From contig NZ_OY762512.1 in the NCBI RefSeq assembly GCF_963665995.1, positions 4,898,001 to 4,962,000 of the forward strand: a DNA stretch of 64,000 nucleotides, read 5' to 3'. The translations under genes were made by a program, and so were the position numbers. Source of the stretch: Pleurocapsa sp. FMAR1. Its GTDB lineage: Bacteria > Cyanobacteriota > Cyanobacteriia > Cyanobacteriales > Xenococcaceae. The notes beneath the pieces are model-generated. The model was not told the origin of the DNA. It ran no database searches and was given only the letters and a program-made list of their open reading frames with translations. The first letter of the stretch is position 1; each line of letters starts with the position of its first letter. Below, piece by piece: positions 52,559 to 62,288 of the stretch.

Positions 52559-53318
52559 CCAAATAAAACCCCTGCCTGCCAAAGAGTTGTCAGCCTCGGC
52601 GATCGTTTTTTCTCCCCATCAGGATGATGAGACTTTAGGCTGTGGTGGCACAATCATTCGTAAACGGGAGGCGGGGGCAGAGGTCAAGGTAGTTTTTATG
52701 ACTGATGGCAGTCGTTCTCATAATCATCTTATACCTGAAGACAAGTTGATTACGCTGCGTCAACAGGAGGCAATTAAAGCTGCTGAATGCTTAGGATTAT
52801 CCTCAGATGATGTGGAGTTTTTTGGCTTTCGTGATGGAGAACTAGAGCCGAAAACGGCAATTGCAGTCGAACGGGTTGAGCAACTACTTTTACAAGACCA
52901 ACCTCAACAGATATTTATCCCTTATGCTCGCGAAACCCATCCAGACCATAAAGCTACCACGAACATAGTCTTAGCAGCGTTGGCAAACCATCCTCAAATT
53001 ATTGTTTATGAATATCCCGTTTGGTACTGGCATCATTTTCCCTGGACAAATAGATCGGGCGATCGCACTTCTCAAATAGGATATTTTAAGGCTAGTATTA
53101 AGGCTGGCTTAGGTCGGCAGCTACTACAAGAATTTAATTATCGCGTGGAAATTGAGTCAGTCAAAGCCCAAAAACAGCTTGCTTTAGCTCAACACCAAAC
53201 CCAAATGGAGCGTTTAGTTGATGATCCAAATTGGGGACTGCTTGAAGATGTTTCCAATGGAGAGTGGCTAGAATGTTTCTTTCAAACTCAAGAAATCTTT
53301 CGTCGTACTATTATTTAA
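52512..53318 (+). CDS. PIG-L family deacetylase
   Basis: A 268-residue protein with the Zn-dependent PIG-L motif SPHQDDETLGCGG (His-x-x-Asp-Asp) and a second His in THPDHKATTN, which supplies further zinc ligands. It removes an N-acetyl group from a GlcNAc-containing intermediate. It starts inside the glycosyltransferase gene and is followed 12 bases later by the methyltransferase, so the three make an operon. Confidence 0.9.
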   Translation: MTLRKKLRDRYLQQIDQIKPLPAKELSASAIVFSPHQDDETLGCGGTIIRKREAGAEVKVVFMTDGSRSHNHLIPEDKLITLRQQEAIKAAECLGLSSDDVEFFGFRDGELEPKTAIAVERVEQLLLQDQPQQIFIPYARETHPDHKATTNIVLAALANHPQIIVYEYPVWYWHHFPWTNRSGDRTSQIGYFKASIKAGLGRQLLQEFNYRVEIESVKAQKQLALAQHQTQMERLVDDPNWGLLEDVSNGEWLECFFQTQEIFRRTII

Positions 53319-53330
53319 CTTCTTAAAATC

Positions 53331-54161
53331 ATGATTAAACAAGCAATATTTCGCGTTTTACCGTTGTTTCCCGTCAACGTTCTCGAAAAGCTAGCAGCAT
53401 CTAATCCAGGTTCATTGGGCTATCGTCTGGCTACGGCTGGTTTGCGCCAGCGAGATGTAACCGTCAGAAACGGCATTGCCAAAGAATTAAAATTTAATAC
53501 AGGAGAATCTTGTCCAGAATTGGCATTAGGAACTTATGAAGTACCGATTCAAAATATTTTTGCCCAACATCTAAAGGATGGAGACGTTTTTTATGATATT
53601 GGCGCAAATGTCGGCTTTTTTACGGTTATTGCTGCCAAATTAGTTGGCAATACTGGCAAAGTCTATGCTTTTGAGCCAGGTAAAGGAAACGCTAAGAGCG
53701 TGCGTCATAATGCCCAACTAAATAATTTTAGTCAGGTTGAAGTCATCGAAAAAGCTGTTTCCCATACATCAGGGTCAGGGCAGCTACTATTAGCTCAATA
53801 TTCTGGAGGACACGCCCTAGCTACGGCAGATGCGCCACCCGATCTGGCAGGAGAAGTAACCGTAGATCTAGTGTCAATTGACGATCTGATTGCTCAAAAC
53901 CAGATTCAGCCACCCAATTTTGTCAAGGTGGATGTTGAGGGAGCAGAATTAGATGTGTTAAAAGGCATGACCGAAACCATGAAAACTCATAAACCCACTG
54001 TTATTTATGAAATTGATGATGGCGATCGCACTGCTTACGATCACAAGTATAAAGAATTAGAGTCGTTTCTTCAGGGTTTGGGCTATAAAGTTACCCCAAC
54101 TGAAAACTCTTACGACACAATTGATTGGTGTGTCGGTCATGCGATCGCTACTCCTGTATAA
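53331..54161 (+). CDS. FkbM family methyltransferase
   Basis: A 276-residue SAM-dependent methyltransferase. Motif I is VFYDIGANVGFFTVIAAKLV, then YAFEPGKGN with the acidic residue binding SAM, and FVKVDVEGAELDVLKGM, typical of FkbM. The enzyme probably O-methylates a sugar of the surface polysaccharide. Last gene of the operon, followed by a HIP1-formed hairpin. Confidence 0.9.
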   Translation: MIKQAIFRVLPLFPVNVLEKLAASNPGSLGYRLATAGLRQRDVTVRNGIAKELKFNTGESCPELALGTYEVPIQNIFAQHLKDGDVFYDIGANVGFFTVIAAKLVGNTGKVYAFEPGKGNAKSVRHNAQLNNFSQVEVIEKAVSHTSGSGQLLLAQYSGGHALATADAPPDLAGEVTVDLVSIDDLIAQNQIQPPNFVKVDVEGAELDVLKGMTETMKTHKPTVIYEIDDGDRTAYDHKYKELESFLQGLGYKVTPTENSYDTIDWCVGHAIATPV

Positions 54162-54193
54162 CGGGAATTCGGTTTAAACAAAAGCAGACAAAT

Positions 54194-54234
54194 CAAAGCG
54201 ATCGCCGCCAATTAAGACTCAGGCGATCGCTTTG
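54194..54234 (+). terminator. Hairpin terminator built from two HIP1 sites
   Basis: CAAAGCGATCGCC (54194-54206) and GGCGATCGCTTTG (54222-54234) form a 13-bp perfect stem 32 bases after the methyltransferase stop. The tail is only weakly T-rich. Confidence 0.6.
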
Positions 54235-54251
54235 CTTTAATAGATATTAGC

Positions 54252-54401
54252 TATAGTCATTCCAATTAATTTCCTCGTGATTGACTGGTTTTAAGTTAGA
54301 GGTCAGAGGTCAGAGGTCAGAGGTCAGAAGTCAGAAGTCAGAAGAATTTGAGGTACTTACAAAATTTTTCTTTCGTATGGTTTTTATCTGGAATGACTAT
54401 A
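54252..54401. repeat. MITE-like element, copy 2 (TATAGTCATTCCA ends, heptamer core)
   Basis: TATAGTCATTCCA (54252-54264) and TGGAATGACTATA (54389-54401) are perfect 13-bp inverted ends. Inside are four GGTCAGA and two AGTCAGA tandem heptamers (54301-54342). The first 20 bases equal those of the element at 9084. It ends three bases before the stop codon of the kinase gene on the other strand. Confidence 0.65.
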
Positions 54402-54404
54402 AAA

Positions 54405-56495
54405 TTAATCGCCGTTTTGACTCTGTTTGCGCCAAGTAAAGAAAAAAGTAGATCCCTCACCTAGTTTAGATTCAACTCTCACCATACCGCCTCGATCTTC
54501 GACAATTTTTTTGACAATAGATAAGCCAATGCCTGTACTTTCAAAGGTGTCTCTAGCCTGTAATGTCTGAAAAATAGTAAAGATTCGCTCATGATATTGG
54601 GGATCTATACCTTGTCCATCATCAGATACGGCAAATTCGTAAAAGTCATTTTTATTTTGGGCGGAGATAGTTATCTTGCCTGATTTTTGGGGATGATATT
54701 TAATGGCATTATCAATTAAATTAGCAAATACCTGTCGTAGTAATACTACTTCGGTCTTGATGGTGGGCAAATCAGCCGCGACAAATATGCTAAATTCTGG
54801 AGGTGGTGACAAAGAATCAATTACCTCTTTGACTAAATTACCCACGTCTATAGTTTTGACTAGGTTATTTTTTCGCCCCACACGAGAATACTCTAATAAT
54901 CCTTGAATCAATCCTTCTAAACGCTGAACACGAGACTGCATTAGCTGAAGTTGCTGTTGGTTTTCTTCAGGAATTTCTCCTGCTAAATCTTCCCCTAGCC
55001 AAGTAGCTAAATTGGCGATCGCCCGTAACGGTGCTTTGAGATCGTGAGAGGTAACGTAGGCAAAATGATCTAATTCTTGGTTACGTTTTTTTAATAGGGC
55101 GGTGGTTTTAAGCAGTTCTCGATTGACCCATTTAAGCTCCAGAACTCTTTCCTGTAAGGATTTTTCCGTCTGCTTCTGCTTAGTTAAGTCCCGCATTACC
55201 GTAGAAATATACTCAATGCCATCAGCAGATTTGTGAGCCAATATTAGCTGAGATACGGGTATTTCTTGCCCTTCTCGATCTAGAATTGCAGTCTCCCCTA
55301 GCCAACTACCTTGAGCAATAGCCGTAGGAATTCCTTCTTCCTGAATAATCTTATATGCCCAATCAGGATAGTAGTTGACAATAGATAGGTAGGCAGGTTT
55401 GTCATCAGTAATCCCTCTTATGTGCTTCATTTGCGGATTATTCCAGATAACTTTGCCTGCTGTATCGACCAATCCTATATAATCTTGAGAAGCTTCTAAT
55501 ACCTGAACCAGCCGTTCTAATTCTGTTTCTAGCTGCTTTATGGTTTTTAATTCACTTTGCAGATTATCAATCAACTCTGCCTGTTGAATAGCGATCGCTA
55601 GCTGTACCGACAATTTATCTAGTAGTTCAATTTCATCTTTTTGCCAATGACGACTATAGCTACACTGATGGGCAATTAATAAGCCCCAAATAGATCTATT
55701 TACTTGGGAAGGAGCAAGTAAAATCGGCACAATCACATTTGCCTTGACCTGAAATTCTTCTAGTAACTGAAGATGACACTGAGAAAATCCCGCTTTATAC
55801 ACATCATTTATGGCTAATATTTCTCCTCGTTCATATTTATCTAATCCTTTTTCTTGGAAGCAAGTATCAATTATGTTTGCTCCCAAAGACGGTTTCTGAC
55901 CTGATATAACCGACTCGGCAACAATATTACCAGTCAGATCTGGGGCAAAACGATAGACTACAACGCGATCGCAATTGAGCAATATTTGAACTTCTTTGAC
56001 TGCGGTATCGAGAATTGATGATATGTCTAAAGTTTGACGGATGCGTAAAGAAGTTTCGGCGATTAACTGTTGTTTCTCTATGTTCTTGGTCAACAAAGAT
56101 TGTAAATGATGCTGCTGTAAAACTCTTTGGACTGAAGTAGTTAAAATTTCAGGAGTTAATTTGTCTTTAACTAAGTAATCTTTTACACCGCTTTTCATCG
56201 CTTCTACGGCGACCATTTCATTCCCCCGTCCAGTAATCATAATAGTTGGGGGAATTACGTCCAATTGTCGTTTTAATCTGGTCAAAAATTCTAAACCATC
56301 AAAATCTGGCAGAAGATAACCGAGCAAAATCAAATCTGGCTGTATCGATTCTAGAAGCGACAAACCTTTTTCTCCAGATTCAGCTTCAACAAGCTGATAT
56401 ACAGACAATTTTTCTTGATTTAAGTAGCGACGATAAACTGCCCTCTCTTCAGTGGAGTCGTCAACTATTAAAATTGTGTATTGACCAGAAATCAT
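54405..56495 (-). CDS. Cyanobacteriochrome hybrid histidine kinase (degenerate receiver, DXCF GAF, PAS, HK)
   Basis: A 696-residue soluble sensor. Receiver (1-125): Asp12/Asp13 are present but the phosphoacceptor site reads LILLGYLLPD with Gly59 in place of Asp (GAT to GGT). GAF (about 150-310): DTCF with Cys212, and FSQCH with Cys240 followed by His, 28 residues apart as in DXCF cyanobacteriochromes. PAS (about 325-445). HisKA with His484 (TSHDLKAPLR). HATPase_c with N-box FANLIDNAIKYHP, DDGQGID and TGIGLSIV. It should bind phycocyanobilin/phycoviolobilin and respond to blue/green-range light. Target regulator not identified. Confidence 0.87.
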   Translation of the reverse strand: MISGQYTILIVDDSTEERAVYRRYLNQEKLSVYQLVEAESGEKGLSLLESIQPDLILLGYLLPDFDGLEFLTRLKRQLDVIPPTIMITGRGNEMVAVEAMKSGVKDYLVKDKLTPEILTTSVQRVLQQHHLQSLLTKNIEKQQLIAETSLRIRQTLDISSILDTAVKEVQILLNCDRVVVYRFAPDLTGNIVAESVISGQKPSLGANIIDTCFQEKGLDKYERGEILAINDVYKAGFSQCHLQLLEEFQVKANVIVPILLAPSQVNRSIWGLLIAHQCSYSRHWQKDEIELLDKLSVQLAIAIQQAELIDNLQSELKTIKQLETELERLVQVLEASQDYIGLVDTAGKVIWNNPQMKHIRGITDDKPAYLSIVNYYPDWAYKIIQEEGIPTAIAQGSWLGETAILDREGQEIPVSQLILAHKSADGIEYISTVMRDLTKQKQTEKSLQERVLELKWVNRELLKTTALLKKRNQELDHFAYVTSHDLKAPLRAIANLATWLGEDLAGEIPEENQQQLQLMQSRVQRLEGLIQGLLEYSRVGRKNNLVKTIDVGNLVKEVIDSLSPPPEFSIFVAADLPTIKTEVVLLRQVFANLIDNAIKYHPQKSGKITISAQNKNDFYEFAVSDDGQGIDPQYHERIFTIFQTLQARDTFESTGIGLSIVKKIVEDRGGMVRVESKLGEGSTFFFTWRKQSQNGD

Positions 56496-56539
56496 TTGAA
56501 CCTATATAGATTTTGGGCGTTTGATAAATTAACAACCTT

Positions 56540-57436
56540 TTAAAATGTTTCATTTAATTCTGCATGACTATCGGGGCGGATTTTTTGACCGTACTTGCGA
56601 GCATAAACCTGGGTAAATTCTGCTCCAAACAAAAGAATTTGAGCCGAGTAAAACACCCAAGCCAGAAAAACGATTAAAGAACCCGCAGCACCATAAGCCG
56701 AGCCTAAACTACCTTGACCTAAATATAGACCAATTAAATATTTACCGATAGTAAATAAGAAGGCAGTAATTGTTGCCCCTACCCAAACGTCTTTCCAGCG
56801 GATTTTGACATCAGGCAGATATTTATATATCAGGGCAAACAGTAAGGAGATGAAGCCAAAGGAAACTCCAAAATTGAGTAGTTGCCAGAAAAAAGTAAAG
56901 CCAGGCAGCAAATCAATTGGTAATTTACCAATGCCTGACAACATGGCACTAGTAATGAGAGACACTAAAAGTAAAAAGCCAATAGCCAACACCATTCCGA
57001 AAGACAGCAGACGTTTGCGAATAAATTCCCAGATGCTACCCTTCCCCTTTCTTGGTTTAGCTTTAACGTCCCATACGGTGTTTAATGCTTCTTGTAGCTG
57101 AGCAAACACCCCTGATGCGCCAACAAGCAAGACAATAACACTAATAATTGAAGCAATACTACTTATTTTTGGCTGATCGGCATTAGCCAAACCCGTTTCA
57201 ATTATCTGTGCGCCTTGTTTCCCAACTAGACTGTTAATTTGTTCAATGATTTCCCCTCTAGCGGCATCTTGACCAAAAACAGCACCAGCAATTGCGATCG
57301 CAATTACCAAAAGAGGAGTTATAGAAAACACCGTATAGTAAGCAAGAGCAGCAGCCAGAAGTGTAACCTTATCTTCTTGCCATTCTACAAACGCCTCTTT
57401 AAAAAGCTGGAATACCGTTTTAATTCGTATTTGCAT
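56540..57436 (-). CDS. YihY/BrkB-family membrane protein
   Basis: A 298-residue protein with about six hydrophobic segments. Diagnostic are AAALAYYTVFSITPLLVIAI, an amphipathic region with GASGVFAQLQEALNTVWDV and FGAEFTQVYARKYG near the end. Once misannotated as RNase BN; its real role is unsettled (possible transporter). Next to the photosensor kinase with a 45-base gap on the same strand. Confidence 0.88.
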   Translation of the reverse strand: MQIRIKTVFQLFKEAFVEWQEDKVTLLAAALAYYTVFSITPLLVIAIAIAGAVFGQDAARGEIIEQINSLVGKQGAQIIETGLANADQPKISSIASIISVIVLLVGASGVFAQLQEALNTVWDVKAKPRKGKGSIWEFIRKRLLSFGMVLAIGFLLLVSLITSAMLSGIGKLPIDLLPGFTFFWQLLNFGVSFGFISLLFALIYKYLPDVKIRWKDVWVGATITAFLFTIGKYLIGLYLGQGSLGSAYGAAGSLIVFLAWVFYSAQILLFGAEFTQVYARKYGQKIRPDSHAELNETF

Positions 57437-57552
57437 CTATAAAAATAAAAAACCACTGATCTTGCCATGATTTTGCTATTTTATAGTGGCGATCGCATCT
57501 AGCTAAAGAGAGATAATCTAAGGGATGAAGGATAAGGAAACAAAGATAACTG

Positions 57553-57774
57553 TTAATTGTTGTTCAACTCACTTCTAAGCTTTAAAACTTCTGTACCATC
57601 TTCTTGTTTAATCAAGTAAGCAGGGTTGTCATCAGTGCCGTGACGAGTAATCTTACTTCCCTTTATGTTCCTGGTTATATCTTGATGGTGAATCTCTTTT
57701 ACTTTTCCTTCTGCTGTGCCATTGCCCCAATTCCAAGAAACGCGAGAGCCTGTTCTAATTTGTTTTTGTCCCAT
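57553..57774 (-). CDS. DUF2945 TUDOR-like small protein
   Basis: A 73-residue protein with the pattern TGSRVSWNWGNGTAEGKVKE, then RHGTDDNPAYLIKQEDGTEV, typical of DUF2945 (hypervirulence-associated TUDOR domain). The gene starts 20 bases inside the end of the preceding DUF4385 gene, so translation is coupled. Biochemical role unknown. Confidence 0.85.
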   Translation of the reverse strand: MGQKQIRTGSRVSWNWGNGTAEGKVKEIHHQDITRNIKGSKITRHGTDDNPAYLIKQEDGTEVLKLRSELNNN

Positions 57775-58279
57775 TTTTAGCTTGGTTATTAGCGTATTTC
57801 TGCTGGTGTTGCTCTAATAGCTGTTGATATTTGCTATTTACTTTTGCTTCTTGCCACTTTGCCTTAAAAATTTCTGCTGACTTGGCTTTGACAGGATCTA
57901 TATCTAGGGGCAATATCTCTTGACGAGCTTCTTTTTCTGCTGCTTGAGAGCCTGCTTTTTGAGGATTGCTGCGATATTTCTTACCACTTTTGTGATTAGC
58001 GTAGCGTCTCGATCTAGTGTAGCCCATTTGCAAAAATTTACGCGCCATGTCTGCACCAACAAAATCATCTTGCTCTAAATATTCTAAGAACATCTGGTAG
58101 ATTTTTTCGCTGGAGTTGGTGGCTATTTCAGGGTTTTTAAATCGCCAACTGGGTAATATTTCTGATTTGTATGGCTCTACTAATAAAACTCCCTGCTCTC
58201 CCTTGCCTACCTGATAAAGATCGGGGCGATCGCGAAGGTTCAAATTAGCGTAGTCTAAAGAGTAATCGAATTTTGCCAT
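57755..58279 (-). CDS. DUF4385 protein
   Basis: A 174-residue protein that reads FDYSLDYANLNLRDRPDLYQ, VGKGEQGVLLVEPYKSEILP and DFVGADMARKFLQMGYTRSR, with a Lys-rich YANHKSGKKY. This is the DUF4385 family, found in bacteria and phages. The C-terminal part is helical and charged. Upstream of DUF2945 with overlap, suggesting a two-gene unit, possibly DNA-related or stress-related; function not known. Confidence 0.85.
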   Translation of the reverse strand: MAKFDYSLDYANLNLRDRPDLYQVGKGEQGVLLVEPYKSEILPSWRFKNPEIATNSSEKIYQMFLEYLEQDDFVGADMARKFLQMGYTRSRRYANHKSGKKYRSNPQKAGSQAAEKEARQEILPLDIDPVKAKSAEIFKAKWQEAKVNSKYQQLLEQHQQKYANNQAKNGTKTN

Positions 58280-58360
58280 AATTAAAGACGCGAATAAATC
58301 GCGCCTCGAAAGACTTACCAGTTTAGATCACATTTTTATCAAAATTATTTTTTATTTCTT

Positions 58361-58915
58361 TTAGTTGTTTTTAGGTAGCGCGACTCGATCATCTATTGCT
58401 TGTTTAGCAGTATTTCCAGCTTCATCTATGACTTTCTTAGTTTCACCAGGAAGTCTTTCAAGATTGCCTTTTAACTTGTCAGATTTGTCGTCAATGTACT
58501 CTAAAGCTTTATCTTTGTTGTTTTCCAATTTACGAGAAAACGCTTTTGTGGCTTTTTCGTTGACATCTTCATTAAGTACTGAGCGTTCTCCCACGTTATC
58601 TACAAATTCGCCCAAGTTGTCGGCTTGGCGACGTTTGGCAGTATCAACCAATTCTTTCGCTTTAGCTGCTGTTCCAGCATCATATCGGCGATCGTCATTG
58701 TAGCCATTCATGCCACCTTCAAATGATTGGTTATCGTTGCGTTCATCATAGGTATCAGCCGTAGGTTCTGCTGCCTGTGTATAGCCTTTGCCTTCTGATT
58801 GAGCAACATCGCCTTTGTTACAGGCAGTGCTAACAAATACAAGAGAACTTGCTAAAAATACTGTTAGTATCTGCTTGATTGGTAAGTTTTTAATAATTTG
58901 AATTAGTTTTTTCAT
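58361..58915 (-). CDS. Small lipoprotein, cyanobacterial, unknown function
   Basis: A 184-residue protein with a lipoprotein signal sequence ending VSTAC (Cys32). The mature part is polar and helical with predicted coiled-coil repeats (about 85-180) and many Lys, Glu and Asp. No enzyme motif. It may be an abundant envelope or stress protein; similar small lipoproteins are common in cyanobacteria. Confidence 0.75.
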   Translation of the reverse strand: MKKLIQIIKNLPIKQILTVFLASSLVFVSTACNKGDVAQSEGKGYTQAAEPTADTYDERNDNQSFEGGMNGYNDDRRYDAGTAAKAKELVDTAKRRQADNLGEFVDNVGERSVLNEDVNEKATKAFSRKLENNKDKALEYIDDKSDKLKGNLERLPGETKKVIDEAGNTAKQAIDDRVALPKNN

Positions 58916-59020
58916 TATCGTCTCCTTGCTTTTAGTATTATACGACTGTAGACAAGATTGAAAATTATCGCTTCTATCAAAAGTATAATTGTTTGACAGT
59001 GTATCAATAGTGATAGGTTG

Positions 59021-60658
59021 TTAATTATTAAGATTTTGTTGATTGCTAATTATCTTTTTCTTATCAAACAATATCTGCTGTTGAGGAATGGGTATGGGTA
59101 TTCCTGCTTGGTCAAAGGCAATTTTGATCCGACGGCGAAATTCTCTAGCTACATCCCACTGTTGTAATGGTTCAGTTTTGATCCAGACACGAATTAAAAT
59201 TCCGCGATCGCTAAATTGCTCTATGCCTAAAATATTAGGAAACTCCCAAATGCGCTCCTGCCAATCAGGATTTTGAGTCATAACTTTGGCTACCTGATCG
59301 ATTACATCGAGGGCGTGATCGATATCGGTTTGGTAAGCTACGGGGATAGTAATATCGGCTCTAGACCAGAGACTAGAACGATTTGCCACAATTTCGACGA
59401 CGCTATTAGGCACAGTAATTAACCTGCCTTCAGCATCCCTTAACTGAGTAATCCGCAGATTAATATTTTCGACTAAACCGCTGACTCCGCCGATATCCAC
59501 AATATCGCCTACGGCATAGCGATCGTCCCAAATGATAATAAAGCCGTTGATTGCATCCTTAATTAGATTTTGTGAGGCTAAAGATAGACCTAAACCCAAA
59601 ATACCCGCACCAGCTAAAATTGGCGCCAGGTTAACTCCATTAATCCAAAAGGCTGATAAGATGCCAATTACTGACCATAGAATGGTTATAGTACTGCGTA
59701 AAATTCTCGTCGTGGTATTGATGCGTAATTTACCTCGTTGATTGACCGTTACGGCAGCAGATTGGCTGGCGATCGCAACTGCACTTAGCTTGGCAATTAA
59801 GAAGTAGCTGAGGCGGATCAAAATATAGGTAGCTAAAACAATCAGACCAATACGCAAAGGAATTCTTAAAGCAGCAATTAGCAAAAAAGCAGCAATTCGC
59901 GTTTGGGGAAATAAATTCAAAACATATAAAGTCCCACCACCCCAAAGTGCCACTTGAACTAGTTGCAATAAGCGAAATTGAATTTCGGTTATATTCCATT
60001 TTTGACGGTGCGCTAGCTGAGTTGCCAGGGGTAAAGTTTTAGAAAAGGCTTTTGGTGCTAGCCTCCGCGCCAACTTACCTAGTTTTCTAATTTCTGAGGT
60101 CAAGGGAAAATTACCGACCCAGATAAAGGCAAGGATTAATAAGCCGATGATTAGTTTTTTGCGGAGATATTGAGGCGATCGCTCTTTTTTCGCTATCTCT
60201 AAACCCTGCTCAATTTCCGAACTAAGCTGTCGCGCTCTAATTGGTACGCTAACATCATTGGCTGTGGCATCAGAATTGGTTACGGTAAATAAACGCTCCT
60301 GTTGGTCGCCCAAAACCAGATAGATATCCTGCAAATTACCATTTGGCTTGACAATGACTTTGGGTTGATTGTCGTCATCAGCTAAATAGCTTGCCGTTGC
60401 TTCTGCAAAGCGTTTTTGAATCTCATCAATTCTGTCAGATAGAAGTTCAGAATCTATAGCAGATAGTTTAAATAAGCAGCGTCCATCTAAACGAATACAG
60501 GCAGAATTAAAAGATTTTTCCTGTACCTGGCGTAAAAACCTTGAATAAGCTGCTATATCTTGGATATAGGGTAATTGCGCTACGGCTGGGGGCGTAATGC
60601 CAACGATAATAACTGTAAATAGGGCGAATAAAGTTACTAAGAACTTCTTGCTAATCAT
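59021..60658 (-). CDS. MscS-family mechanosensitive channel
   Basis: A 545-residue protein from ATG 60658 (MISKKFLVTLFALFTVIIVG begins the signal peptide; 60727 is an in-frame alternative). An N-terminal periplasmic domain (about 30-160) is followed by about five membrane segments. The pore-lining helix and beta domain are recognised by AGAGILGLGLSLASQNLIKD and GFIIIWDDRYAVGDIVDIGG, then a C-terminal alpha/beta domain with GIEQFSDRGILIRVWIKTEP. It releases solutes under hypo-osmotic shock. Upstream of it is a 160-bp gap before argD. Confidence 0.9.
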   Translation of the reverse strand: MISKKFLVTLFALFTVIIVGITPPAVAQLPYIQDIAAYSRFLRQVQEKSFNSACIRLDGRCLFKLSAIDSELLSDRIDEIQKRFAEATASYLADDDNQPKVIVKPNGNLQDIYLVLGDQQERLFTVTNSDATANDVSVPIRARQLSSEIEQGLEIAKKERSPQYLRKKLIIGLLILAFIWVGNFPLTSEIRKLGKLARRLAPKAFSKTLPLATQLAHRQKWNITEIQFRLLQLVQVALWGGGTLYVLNLFPQTRIAAFLLIAALRIPLRIGLIVLATYILIRLSYFLIAKLSAVAIASQSAAVTVNQRGKLRINTTTRILRSTITILWSVIGILSAFWINGVNLAPILAGAGILGLGLSLASQNLIKDAINGFIIIWDDRYAVGDIVDIGGVSGLVENINLRITQLRDAEGRLITVPNSVVEIVANRSSLWSRADITIPVAYQTDIDHALDVIDQVAKVMTQNPDWQERIWEFPNILGIEQFSDRGILIRVWIKTEPLQQWDVAREFRRRIKIAFDQAGIPIPIPQQQILFDKKKIISNQQNLNN

Positions 60659-60887
60659 GAGATTGGGAGGAGCGTTCTTGTTGTTAGGCAAGTTTAGCTT
60701 AATCTGGGGTCTGTAAACTACCCGCATTACTTAACTGATGTTACGCGCGTTCTCGATCTGTAAGACCTTGGGACGTAGGGGCTTGGGGACGATTCAACTA
60801 GACTACGCTCCTCGTCACCCCGTCACCTCGTCGCCAACCACACTAGTTAGATTAAATGCGTAACACCAGTTAAACAAGGATAATTAC

Positions 60888-62156
60888 TCAAGCTACTTTG
60901 GCGATCGCTCTTTCTAAAATGTTGACAGCCTCGTCAACTTCGGCGGTTGAGACTATTAAAGGAGGTACAAAACGCAATACTTTTGTACCTGCGGGGGCAA
61001 GGAGTAAACCCTCTTCCATTGCTGCTTTGACTAAATTAATCGAGGTCAAATCAATATCGGCACGTAATTCAATGCCGTTGATCAAGCCCCAACCCCGCAC
61101 CTCGGTAAATAAGGAGGGATACTTTTTGGCGATCGCTCTTAGCCTAACTCTTAACTGTTCGCCTCTTGCCTGAACATTGTGCAAAATGCCTTCAGTTTCT
61201 ATAGTCTGCAATACGGCTAAAGCAGAAGCACAGACAAAAGGATTGCCCCCAAAGGTACTAGCGTGATTACCAGGTTCAAATGCTGCACAGGAATCCTTAC
61301 AGAGCATTGCACCGATGGGAATGCCTCCTGCTAAACCTTTGGCACTAGTCAAAATATCTGGCTCTACTCCTAACTTTTCGTAACCCCAAAGCTTGCCACT
61401 TCTGCCAACCCCTACTTGGACTTCATCAAAAACCAAGAGGATATTATTTTCGTCACAGATTTTGCGTAGCTTAAGGAAATATTCTAAATCTCCTGGACGC
61501 ACCCCGCCTTCACCCTGCAAAGGTTCGATCATAATCCCGACTACGCGACTTAAAGTACCTTCATCGAGATCGGCGATCGCATTTTCCACCGCCGTAATAT
61601 CGTTATAAGGAACATAGGCAAATCCAGTAGGTAATGGCGTAAAGCCCTTTTGATATTTTTCTTGTCCTGTGGCGGTAACGGTTGCTAAAGTACGTCCGTG
61701 AAAACTAGCTTTTGCCGTGAGGATAATTGGCTGTTCGACTTTATCTAAAACAGTGTGGGCATACTTTCTGACTAACTTAATTGCTGCCTCGTTAGCTTCT
61801 GCCCCAGAATTGCAGAAAAATACCTTATCCATACAGGAATTGTTAACTAACCATTCTGCAAGCTGTCCCTGTTCGGGGATATAATAAAGATTAGAAACGT
61901 GGTGCAGCTTTTTGATTTGCTCGCTGACCGCAGCAATCAAAGCAGGATGAGCATGACCCAAAGTACAGGTAGCAATCCCTGCCACAAAATCAAGATACTC
62001 TTTCCCTTCTGTATCCCAAAGACGACAGCCCTCTCCTCGCTCAATCGCAATGGGAAAACGACCATAGGTTGGCATCACGCTTTGATCGAAGCGATCGCGG
62101 TCGAATTCGGTCTTCTGGGAGATAGTTAGATTGTCTATAGGCGGGGATTGAACCAT
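60888..62156 (-). CDS. argD: Acetylornithine aminotransferase
   Basis: A 422-residue PLP enzyme of class III aminotransferases. Visible are the start PTYGRFPIAIERGEGCRLWD, the NSGAEANEAAIKLVRKYAH block that binds the cofactor phosphate, VFDEVQVGVGRSGKLWGYE with the PLP-nitrogen-binding Asp, and the Schiff-base Lys in TSAKGLAGGIPIGAM. It converts N-acetylglutamate semialdehyde to N-acetylornithine in arginine synthesis. Length matches the family. Confidence 0.95.
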   Translation of the reverse strand: MVQSPPIDNLTISQKTEFDRDRFDQSVMPTYGRFPIAIERGEGCRLWDTEGKEYLDFVAGIATCTLGHAHPALIAAVSEQIKKLHHVSNLYYIPEQGQLAEWLVNNSCMDKVFFCNSGAEANEAAIKLVRKYAHTVLDKVEQPIILTAKASFHGRTLATVTATGQEKYQKGFTPLPTGFAYVPYNDITAVENAIADLDEGTLSRVVGIMIEPLQGEGGVRPGDLEYFLKLRKICDENNILLVFDEVQVGVGRSGKLWGYEKLGVEPDILTSAKGLAGGIPIGAMLCKDSCAAFEPGNHASTFGGNPFVCASALAVLQTIETEGILHNVQARGEQLRVRLRAIAKKYPSLFTEVRGWGLINGIELRADIDLTSINLVKAAMEEGLLLAPAGTKVLRFVPPLIVSTAEVDEAVNILERAIAKVA

Positions 62157-62288
62157 TAGGTTGCTCCTGGATAAAGTTTATCTTTTCAGAAAAATACATT
62201 TAAAATGGCAGTTGTTATCTGATATCACGAGGATTTTGTTCAAATAATCAGACCTACATCTTAATGTAATCAATTTTAGGCACAACTG

